A DNA stretch of 39,501 nucleotides. Origin: Chthoniobacteraceae bacterium (GTDB lineage: Bacteria > Verrucomicrobiota > Verrucomicrobiia > Chthoniobacterales > Chthoniobacteraceae). The notes under the pieces were generated by a model that was given only the letters and a program-made list of their open reading frames with translations, had not been told where the DNA came from and ran no database searches. Made by a program: the position numbers and the translations under genes. Location: NCBI GenBank assembly GCA_028714515.1, contig JAQTMF010000005.1, positions 1 through 39,501 on the forward strand. The letters are read 5' to 3'. Positions 8,365 to 16,106 of the stretch are shown in pieces (position 1 is the first letter of the stretch; the number at the start of each line of letters is the position of its first letter).

Positions 8365-10536
8365 CTAGCAGGACTCGTCCAGGACGCACACGGCCTGGAG
8401 CAAATCGGGGATGCGCGATGATCCGCCCACAAGGAGGTGGAACTGCCCCGGCTCCACCACGCGGTGGCCGTCGGCGTTCACCAGGGAGAAAGCCTCGAAC
8501 GGGAGCGAAAAGCGGAGGGTCCGCGTTTCGTCCCGCTCCAGCGTGATGCGCCGGAAGGCTTTCAGTTGCAAGTCCACCCAGGTGGCGGAGGTCACGTCGT
8601 CGGAGACGTACACCTGCGCGATTTCGTCTCCGGCCCTGCCGCCGGTGTTGGTGACGTCCACTTCCAGTTCGACCGGCTCTCCGCGCCGCATCCCGGGCGT
8701 CAGGACCCGCAGGTTGCCGTAGCGGAACGTGGTGTAGCTCAAGCCGAAGCCAAAGGGGAAAAGCGGTTCCTGGGTGAGATCGGCGTAGCGGTGCCCATGC
8801 TGGCCGCGCACCTGGCTGTAGAACACCGGCTGCTGGCCGACATGGCGCGGGAAGGAGACGCAGAGCTTGCCCGACGGGTTGACCTTGCCCCAGAGGATTT
8901 CCGCGAGCGCGGTGCCGCCTTCCATGCCGGGGTTGAACGTCTCGACGATGGCCGCCGCGTTTTGGATGGAGCGCGGCAGGACGAGCGGCTTGCTGTTGAT
9001 GAGGACGATGATGAGCGGCGTGCCGGTGTCGCGCAGTTTTTCGAGCAGCTCAAGCTGCGCGCCCTGGAGTTCCAGGGTTGCCGTGGAACGGACTTCGCCG
9101 ATGTATTCCAGGCAGTCTCCGACCACCACCACGGCGGCGTCGCTGCGGGCGGCCAGCGCCACCGCGCCCGCGATGCCGTCGGTTTCGTGCGTCACGCCGG
9201 AGCATCCGGGCGCGTAAACCACCTGGCACCCCTCGGGGGCCGTGCGGCGGAGCCCGTCGAGGACGGTCACGGTGTGCTCACGGGGCTGCTTGCCCGCGTT
9301 GGCCGCGAATTGGCTCGCGCCGAGAGACCAGTCGCCGAGTTGTTCCAGATCGTTGTCGGCGTTGGGCCCGATCACCGCCAGGCGGCGGATCCCCTCGGGC
9401 GCAAGCGGCAGCACGCCGTCGTTTTTGAGGAGGACGATGGACTGGCGGGCCGCCTCCAGGTTCAGTTCGCGGTGGGCGCTGCAGAAGAGGACTTCGCGGG
9501 CTTTGGCGGGATTGGAGCGGCGCGGGTTTTCAAACAGCCCCATCTTGAACTTCAGCGAGAGAACGCGGCGGCACGGCTCGTCGATGTCGGCCTCCGTCAT
9601 CAGGCCGCCGCGGACGGCTTCCCGCGCCCCTTCGAAAAACTCGGGCGTGGTCATCATCACGTCGTTGCCGCTCTTGACGGCGAGCGCGGCGGCGTGCTTG
9701 AAGGTGGCGCACACCTTCTGCTCTCTGACGAGGCGGCCGGCGTTGTCCCAGTCGGTCACGAGAATGCCGCCGAAGCCCCATTCCTCCTTGAGGACCTCCC
9801 GCAGGAGCCACCGGTTGGCGGTGGAAGGCACCCCTTCCATGGATTGATAGCCGGTCATGAACGTCATGCAGCCCGCCCGGGCCGCCTGTTCAAAGGGAGG
9901 CAGGAAATAGGAGCGGAGTTTCCGGCGGGAAATATCGGCCTCGGAGGCGTCGCGCCCGCCCTGGGTCTCCGAATAGCCCGCAAAATGCTTGGCCGTGGCG
10001 AGAATCCCCTCGGGATCGTCCAGCCCGCGCCCTTGGTAGCCCGCGATCATGGCGGAGGCCAGTTCGGCGATGAGATGCGGGTCTTCGCCGAACGTTTCGC
10101 CCACGCGCCCCCAGCGCAGATCCCGTGTGAGGCAGAGCACCGGCGAGAAGGTCCAGTGGATGCCCGTCGCGGCGACTTCGGCGGCGGTGGCCCGGGCCAC
10201 GCGCCCGAGCAGTTCCGGGTTCCACGAGCAGGCCATCGCCATCTGGGTGGGATACACCGTGGCCCCCTTCCAGAGCGCATGGCCGTGGATGCAGTCTTCG
10301 GCGATCAGCACGGGAATGCCCAGCCGCGATTGCAGCGAGAGATCGATGGCGCGGTCGGATTCGCGGATGTGCAGAAAAGAGCCGACGCCTCTCTCCTTGA
10401 TGTCGCTTTCATAAGAGCGGGCGTCGAGCATCATGAGTTGCCCGATTTTCTCCTCAAGCGTCATTCGGCCGAGCAGGTCGTTGAGGCGGTCTTCGAGCGG
10501 GAGGGCGGCGTTGCGGTAGAGAGGCTGGGATGACAT
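8365..10536 (-). CDS. Glycoside hydrolase family 3 (beta-glucosidase-like)
   Basis: 'LEEKIGQLMM', 'KHFAGY', 'GGILVTDWDNAG' nucleophile motif, C-terminal Fn3-like 'VELEVDVTNTGGRAGDEIAQVYV'. Confidence 0.92.
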   Translation of the reverse strand: MSSQPLYRNAALPLEDRLNDLLGRMTLEEKIGQLMMLDARSYESDIKERGVGSFLHIRESDRAIDLSLQSRLGIPVLIAEDCIHGHALWKGATVYPTQMAMACSWNPELLGRVARATAAEVAATGIHWTFSPVLCLTRDLRWGRVGETFGEDPHLIAELASAMIAGYQGRGLDDPEGILATAKHFAGYSETQGGRDASEADISRRKLRSYFLPPFEQAARAGCMTFMTGYQSMEGVPSTANRWLLREVLKEEWGFGGILVTDWDNAGRLVREQKVCATFKHAAALAVKSGNDVMMTTPEFFEGAREAVRGGLMTEADIDEPCRRVLSLKFKMGLFENPRRSNPAKAREVLFCSAHRELNLEAARQSIVLLKNDGVLPLAPEGIRRLAVIGPNADNDLEQLGDWSLGASQFAANAGKQPREHTVTVLDGLRRTAPEGCQVVYAPGCSGVTHETDGIAGAVALAARSDAAVVVVGDCLEYIGEVRSTATLELQGAQLELLEKLRDTGTPLIIVLINSKPLVLPRSIQNAAAIVETFNPGMEGGTALAEILWGKVNPSGKLCVSFPRHVGQQPVFYSQVRGQHGHRYADLTQEPLFPFGFGLSYTTFRYGNLRVLTPGMRRGEPVELEVDVTNTGGRAGDEIAQVYVSDDVTSATWVDLQLKAFRRITLERDETRTLRFSLPFEAFSLVNADGHRVVEPGQFHLLVGGSSRIPDLLQAVCVLDESC

Positions 10537-10650
10537 AGGAAACCGGGGCGGGATAGGGACGAAAAAGGGTATGGTGCCCCGCCCCCCCCGGCGATGACAA
10601 GCGAGAAGCGCGCCGAAACGTATTCCCGGTCTCTCTGGCCGAGGCCCGCC

Positions 10651-11799
10651 CTAACAGCGGCGCGAAGCCCGGCAAAGCGCGGCCGATTCCTTGACCAGAA
10701 AAGCCTGGAGCCCCTCCACATAGTCCCACGCGCTCCTCCCGCCGCGCGCGAAGGCCGGGGGCAGCGCCTCGAAGCCGCCGCCGATCGGCAGCGTGTTGAC
10801 CGTGCCGATGGTCTCGATCTGGCTGAGCGCGCTGGCCGCCGGGAAGAGCGGTTGCCGCTGGCCGCCAATACAATCCACAACCTGGCGGAGCATGGCTTGC
10901 CGTTTTGTTTCCGAGGGATCGAGATCCCACCGCTTGACTTGCCGCCCGTCCGTTTGGACCGCCACCGCTTCCTTATCCAGCGTCCATGTCAACGTGCCGC
11001 GCTCCATGCGGAGGGTCATGCGCGGTTCTTCGCGGACGGGGTCCACGTGCGTGACGATGTGCTCGATGGGGATTCCTTCCCGGGTGGTCAGCCGCACGGC
11101 GGCGGTGTCGTAGGTTTCGATGGGGAAGAAGCGCAGGAGGCTCCCCTCGGCGCGCGCGACATGCGCGACTTCCTCCAGGCCGGGCGCGGCAAAGAAAAGC
11201 GCCAGGTTGACGAAATGGGCGAAAGCATTGTTGAGGGGGGAATCGAACACCGGCCGCCCGTCGCAGTGCGTTTTGCCCGCCCACCGGTTGCGCGTGTAGT
11301 ATTTGTCCGTGCGCGGCCAGCTTGCCGTGACCTGGATGGACTGGATCGCGCCCAGTTCGCCCGAGAGCAGGAAGCGCTTGATGTCCCACGTTTGCGGGGC
11401 GTACATATCCTGGAAGGCCACCGCCACGAATTTCCCTGCTGCCGCCGCCGCGTCCACGATGCTTTGCCCCTCGGCGAGGCTCCCCGCCAGCGGCTTCTCG
11501 ACGAGGAGATTGGCCCCGGCGCGCAACGCGTCGAGGGCCATCGGCGTATGCCAGTGAATGCTGGTGGGGATCAGGCAGAGATCGAGCCGTCCCGCGAAGG
11601 CCTCCAGCATTTGCCGGTAATCGGAAAAGAGAACGCCGCCCCCGGCGGTGACGCGCTCGCAGGCCTCCGCTTCGTCCCGCGGGTTGATGACGGTGGCCGC
11701 CGCCAAATGGGCGCCGCTGTTTTCCAGGACTTGGCAGAGGGATCTGAAAACAAGCCGGGCGTAGCCGGATACTCCAATAATCGCGATGGTGGGCTTCAT
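10651..11799 (-). CDS. Gfo/Idh/MocA family oxidoreductase
   Basis: N-terminal 'IAIIGVSGYARL' nucleotide-binding start, 'LLVEKPLAGS' EKP motif. Confidence 0.88.
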   Translation of the reverse strand: MKPTIAIIGVSGYARLVFRSLCQVLENSGAHLAAATVINPRDEAEACERVTAGGGVLFSDYRQMLEAFAGRLDLCLIPTSIHWHTPMALDALRAGANLLVEKPLAGSLAEGQSIVDAAAAAGKFVAVAFQDMYAPQTWDIKRFLLSGELGAIQSIQVTASWPRTDKYYTRNRWAGKTHCDGRPVFDSPLNNAFAHFVNLALFFAAPGLEEVAHVARAEGSLLRFFPIETYDTAAVRLTTREGIPIEHIVTHVDPVREEPRMTLRMERGTLTWTLDKEAVAVQTDGRQVKRWDLDPSETKRQAMLRQVVDCIGGQRQPLFPAASALSQIETIGTVNTLPIGGGFEALPPAFARGGRSAWDYVEGLQAFLVKESAALCRASRRC

Positions 11800-11910
11800 T
11801 TAATGGAAAGAGATTGCGCCGGGGAAGGAAGGCGCGGCGGCGGCAGCCGGTCAAGCGCCGGTTCGTGTAGCATACTGGACCTTCGGGGGGCATCCCGCAA
11901 AATCGGGCCG

Positions 11911-11970
11911 GTTTATACAAATAATTCCCCGGCGAAAAGCGCGCCGGGTATAGGGGATTATTTGTATAAG
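11911..11970. promoter_or_regulatory. Paired operator-like sites TTATACAAATAA / TTATTTGTATAA in a divergent promoter
   Basis: TTATACAAATAA 11913-11924 and TTATTTGTATAA 11958-11969, 45 bp centre to centre, with an intervening CCCGGCG/CGCCGGG stem. Confidence 0.7.
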
Positions 11971-12018
11971 CTCCCTGTTGCTTTTGAAATGGTGCATGGC
12001 CAAGATAGGAGTGCTTGC

Positions 12019-13824
12019 ATGACAAGTCCCTCCCTCACAAAACACGTTTTTTCAAGCCTGGCGACGGCGGTCTGCTTGCTCGCTTCCACGGAACTCCGCG
12101 CGGCGTGGCCCACCAACGGCGGCGAAGGCGGCCGCGAAATCATGGTGACAAGCCTGGCGGAAAGCGGCCCGGGCACCTTGCAGGAAGCCCTGGAGGCCAA
12201 GGGACCGCGCATCATCAAATTTGCGGTCGGGGGGGAGATCTGGCTCAACGGCGTGCTGAAAGTGACCTCGCCCAACGTCACCATCGCGGGCGAGAGCGCT
12301 CCCGCTCCCGGGATCACGCTCATGGGAGACCGGCTCCGCTACCGGACGCACGACGTGATCATGCGCAACATTCGCATCCGCGTGGGAGCCCGGTTGGTCG
12401 GGACGAACCCGGACGGCCGGGATGCGCTGGAAATGGACGGGGGCGACGACGGCAAGACGCCCGCCTGCAATATCCTGATCGAGAATTGCTCCATCAGCTG
12501 GGCGATCGACGAAAACGTCCAGGTATGGGGGCCGAACAACCACGACATCGCGATCCGCAACTGCATCATCGCCGAAGGCTTGCGGAAATCCCTCCACCCC
12601 AAGGGCGCTCACTCCGCCGGGCTGCTCGTCAGCACGGGGAGCAATGTGGTGATCCAGGGGAATCTCCTTGCCTCCAATGATTTTCGCAACCCGGTCATCA
12701 CCTCCAACAGCGAGGCGCTTGTGGTGAACAATTTCATCTACAACCCCGGGTTCGCGGGCGTTCATTTTTACGGGCGGGACGGCAAGCTGGCTGCATCGAC
12801 GTTGCAGGTGGACGTGATCGGCAATGTCGTCAAAGCCGGTCCCGATACCCGGAAGGAATTGGGGCTGTTCCACGAAACGGGCCTGAACGCGGGCTCCAGG
12901 ATCTACTTCCACGACAACCTTTCCCTCGGCACCGAAGCCTTCAACGAGAAACAGCTTCCCAAAGGCTGGGCGCCGGGAACGACTCCGTTTGTGAACACGC
13001 CGCCGGTCCCCGTGCCGGATTACGTGAAAGTCCTTCCGGCGTCGCAGGTGATGGAAACCGTGCTGGCCAACGCGGGCGCCCGGGTGCACGACCGGGATGC
13101 CGTGGATGCGCGGCTCATCGAGGAAGCCAAGACCGGGAAGGGCTCCATCAAAGACGCGCCCACCGACCCGCGCCTGGTCGCCACTCCCGCCGCTCCGGCG
13201 GATCAGGCGGCTCCCGCCGTCAAGGTGGACGAAAACTACCGCGCCCCGCGTGCCGCCGCGCCCGCGGAGAAAGGCAAAAACATCACGCAGGAAATCGCGC
13301 CCGGAACCACCCTCGACCTGGTGTGGGTGGACGCCGTGGGGTGTTGGGTGGGGAAATACGAAGTCACCCAACAGCAATACGAGGGGATCGCCGGCAAGAA
13401 CCCCTCCACCTATCGCGGGGCCACCCTGCCGGTGGACAACGTGAACTGGAACGACGCGACCGCATTCTGCAAGAAGCTTACCGCAAGACTGCGCGAAGCG
13501 GGGCTGACCTCCAGCGGCAACGCCACGCTGCCGACCGAGCAGCAATGGTCCGTCTTCGTGGGAGACGCGAAGCTCTCCGATGCCGTTTATGACCGCTGGG
13601 CGGGCAAGCCGCTGGGAACGATGCCGGTCGGCTCCAAGGGGGCGAACCAGTATGGCCTCTACGATGTGCGCGGGAACGTCAACGAGTGGTGCGCGGAGAA
13701 AGTGCTGCGCGGCGGCGGCTGGGCGAACACCGGCGACATGACCATGGATCTTCCCTACCGGATGCGCGTCGCGCCAAATACCGGCACCTTCAACACCGGT
13801 TTCCGGGTCGTGCTTATTCCGTAG
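12019..13824 (+). CDS. Secreted pectate lyase (PL1-like) fused to C-terminal FGE/SUMF1-like domain
   Basis: Signal peptide MTSPSLTKHVFSSLATAVCLLASTELRA; 'VTIAGESAPAPGITL', 'NCSISWAIDENVQVW'; C-terminal 'WVGKYEVTQQQYEGIAGKNPS...LPTEQQW...YGLYDVRGNVNEWC...LRGGGW...GFRVV'. Confidence 0.85.
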   Translation: MTSPSLTKHVFSSLATAVCLLASTELRAAWPTNGGEGGREIMVTSLAESGPGTLQEALEAKGPRIIKFAVGGEIWLNGVLKVTSPNVTIAGESAPAPGITLMGDRLRYRTHDVIMRNIRIRVGARLVGTNPDGRDALEMDGGDDGKTPACNILIENCSISWAIDENVQVWGPNNHDIAIRNCIIAEGLRKSLHPKGAHSAGLLVSTGSNVVIQGNLLASNDFRNPVITSNSEALVVNNFIYNPGFAGVHFYGRDGKLAASTLQVDVIGNVVKAGPDTRKELGLFHETGLNAGSRIYFHDNLSLGTEAFNEKQLPKGWAPGTTPFVNTPPVPVPDYVKVLPASQVMETVLANAGARVHDRDAVDARLIEEAKTGKGSIKDAPTDPRLVATPAAPADQAAPAVKVDENYRAPRAAAPAEKGKNITQEIAPGTTLDLVWVDAVGCWVGKYEVTQQQYEGIAGKNPSTYRGATLPVDNVNWNDATAFCKKLTARLREAGLTSSGNATLPTEQQWSVFVGDAKLSDAVYDRWAGKPLGTMPVGSKGANQYGLYDVRGNVNEWCAEKVLRGGGWANTGDMTMDLPYRMRVAPNTGTFNTGFRVVLIP

Positions 13825-13849
13825 ATTTCGTATAGAAAGCGCAGGTCGT

Positions 13850-15022
13850 ATGTCGCGTTATTGGCCCCCCATCGCCGCCTGCGTTTTCAGCCTGGGCCTC
13901 CTGTTTTCCCAAACGGAGGTCCGCGCGGCATGGCCCACCGATGGCGGCGCGGGCGGGCGGGAGATCGTGGTGACGAGCCTCGCGGAGTCGGGGGCCGGAA
14001 CGCTGCGCGAAGCGCTGGATGCCGAGGGGCCGCGCACGATCAAATTCGCGGTGGGCGGCGAGATCTGGTTGAGCGACACGTTCTTTATCCGCAACCCGTT
14101 CGTGACGATCGCCGGGGAAACCGCCCCCTCGCCGGGCATCACCCTGCTGGGCGACCGCGTAAAGATCCGATCGCACGATGTCATTCTAAGGCATATCCGC
14201 ATCCGCGTGGGGGCAAGGAAGTCCGGCTCGAACCCGGTTAATCGCGACGCGCTGGAGGTGGACGGCAGCCCGGACGGGAAAGAGCCCAGCCACAACGTCC
14301 TGGTGGAAAACTGCTCGTTCAGTTGGGCCGTTGATGAAACCGTGCAAAGCTGGAACCCGAACAACCACGACATCGTTTTCCGCCGCTGCCTCATCGCCGA
14401 AGGGTTGCGCCATTCCATTCACCCCACCGGCCCGCGTTCCATCGGCATGGTGATCGGCCCCTCCATTCGCAACGTCCTGGTCCAGGAAAACCTTTTTGTC
14501 TCCAACGCCTTTCGGAACATCGGAATCTGGGGCGGCTCGTCGGTGGTCATGCTCAACAACGTGATTTACAATCCGGGCAACGGAGCCATCCAGTTGATGC
14601 CGGGCGATCCCCCGAAGCCGGTGGAGGTTTCGATTATCGGCAACGTCATCCTGGCCGGGCCGGATACGCAGCCGGAGTTGCGGCTGTTTGGCCCCGGCGG
14701 CGTCAGCCCGGAGTCGCGGGTTTACCTGGCGGACAACCGCGCGAGCGGCACAAAGGCTCTCGAAGAAACGGAGATCCCGGCGGGCTTGGCGGGGGGGAGT
14801 GCCGCTCCGCTTGCGGCCAAGCCGCCCGTTCCGCTGCCCCAGGGAACCGTTGTATTGAAGCCGGACGCCGTGCTTCCCGGCGTCTTGCGCCAGGCCGGCG
14901 CGCGTCCGGCAGACCGCGATGCGACGGATCGGCGCCTGATCGAAGAAGTCCAGTCGGGGAAAGGATCCCTCAAGGATTCTCCGCTCGACTCCCGGCTTCA
15001 GACAGAGCCGGATGCCCGGTGA
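13850..15022 (+). CDS. Secreted pectate lyase (PL1-like), tandem paralog of the preceding gene
   Basis: 'AAWPTDGGAGGREIVVTSLAESGAGTLREALDAEGPRTIKFAVGGEIWL' nearly matches the upstream paralog. Confidence 0.85.
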   Translation: MSRYWPPIAACVFSLGLLFSQTEVRAAWPTDGGAGGREIVVTSLAESGAGTLREALDAEGPRTIKFAVGGEIWLSDTFFIRNPFVTIAGETAPSPGITLLGDRVKIRSHDVILRHIRIRVGARKSGSNPVNRDALEVDGSPDGKEPSHNVLVENCSFSWAVDETVQSWNPNNHDIVFRRCLIAEGLRHSIHPTGPRSIGMVIGPSIRNVLVQENLFVSNAFRNIGIWGGSSVVMLNNVIYNPGNGAIQLMPGDPPKPVEVSIIGNVILAGPDTQPELRLFGPGGVSPESRVYLADNRASGTKALEETEIPAGLAGGSAAPLAAKPPVPLPQGTVVLKPDAVLPGVLRQAGARPADRDATDRRLIEEVQSGKGSLKDSPLDSRLQTEPDAR

Positions 15023-15030
15023 CGGGCGGC

Positions 15031-15106
15031 CCCTTTTCGGCCAACCGACTTCCCCCCGGCAGGCGGCAACCGTTGCAGCAGGAAGCGGTTGCCGTCGCCG
15101 AAAGGG
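15031..15106. terminator. Nested stem-loops between convergent genes
   Basis: Inner CGGCAACCG (15064-15072)/CGGTTGCCG (15086-15094); outer CCCTTTTCGGC (15031-15041)/GCCGAAAGGG (15097-15106); followed by GAGTTTTT. Confidence 0.55.
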
Positions 15107-15121
15107 AGTTTTTACTGAAAT

Positions 15122-15862
15122 CTACTGAACCTGCGGGGTGAGCGTGAAGTCGTCCACCGCCAGCCCCTGGTTGCCACCTTCGACGATGGGGTGCGCCCAC
15201 CGGATCCAGAACGTGGCCCCCGGAGCGATCGAAAGGCCGGACAGGGACGCCTTGATGTTCGCGGAGTTCGCCGGGACGTTCCCGTCCACTCCCGCGAACA
15301 TGGAATTGGCCGTCAGCGGGGCGTTGAAGTTCAGCTTGGGTTCCGCGGTCCAGGTTCCCGAGTCAAGCGATGTGGCATTCAGCGAATACTCGAAGACGAG
15401 CTTGTCGGCCCCGCCCGGCCCGTGCCCCCATTGTTCCCCATGGTAGGCGATATCCAGGCTGGTGATGGTTTTGCCCGTCTTGTTGACAAACGCCGCTCCG
15501 AAGGTTGTCAAAACCGGCTTGTCCGCCTTGGTGCCGGAGATGGACCCGAGCGCGGCCTCCGTGGGAACCGTGCGCACGATCCAAACTGAGGGCGTCACGC
15601 TGGCGGTGCCCCCTTTGGTGACGCGGAACTGGGGCGCGGGCTTGCCGTTGACCGCCGCATACCACCCGGGAATCGTGCTATTGTCCGTCCAGGGGTAGGC
15701 ATTGGCGGTTTTGGCGGCGTCGATATTGTTAAACGCCTCGGAATAGGTGGCCGTAAGCGGGATCTGCGCCTGGACGGCGGGCACGGCGGCCAAGGCGCAG
15801 AGGATGCCGCCCAGGATCGAAGGAAGCGTCGCGAGGGAGGAATGTGGGATTCGTGATTGCAT
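15122..15862 (-). CDS. Secreted protein of unknown function, jelly-roll/PEP-CTERM-associated-like domain
   Basis: MQSRIPHSSLATLPSILGGILCALAAVPAVQAQ signal peptide; 'ITSLDIAYHGEQWGHG...LVFEYSLNATSLDSGTWT...LSIAPGATFWIRWAHP...GLAVDDFTLTP'. Confidence 0.7.
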   Translation of the reverse strand: MQSRIPHSSLATLPSILGGILCALAAVPAVQAQIPLTATYSEAFNNIDAAKTANAYPWTDNSTIPGWYAAVNGKPAPQFRVTKGGTASVTPSVWIVRTVPTEAALGSISGTKADKPVLTTFGAAFVNKTGKTITSLDIAYHGEQWGHGPGGADKLVFEYSLNATSLDSGTWTAEPKLNFNAPLTANSMFAGVDGNVPANSANIKASLSGLSIAPGATFWIRWAHPIVEGGNQGLAVDDFTLTPQVQ

Positions 15863-15946
15863 AGGAAGTGGGTTGATTAAGCCATTAAGGGTGAAGAGAA
15901 CGCCGTTCTCTATAATGGAAAGCAAGGGAAGCCCGAAGGTTCCGCA

Positions 15947-16012
15947 AACTTATACAAATAAGTCACGTGGAAATGTTCGCGCGCTGGGGGGCTCAACTTA
16001 TTCGTATAAGTT
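15947..16012. promoter_or_regulatory. Paired operator-like sites ACTTATACAAATAAGT / AACTTATTCGTATAAGTT in a divergent promoter
   Basis: Cores 15950-15961 and 15998-16009, 48 bp centre to centre; the second is an almost perfect palindrome with central CG. Confidence 0.75.
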
Positions 16013-16106
16013 ACGTTCCTGTTGGTCATGCGCCAACGTCAAGATAGCGTTCGCCCACCTGAGCGCATTCCCCTCAAACAAGTTACCCCTACAAAAACAC
16101 TACCCC

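Noticed and set aside
8437-10533. 698-aa plus-strand ORF opposite GH3
   Set aside because: Antisense shadow of a clear GH3 gene; no recognisable domain.
12052-13545. 497-aa minus-strand ORF opposite the pectate lyase
   Set aside because: Antisense shadow; the plus strand has signal peptide and lyase motifs.
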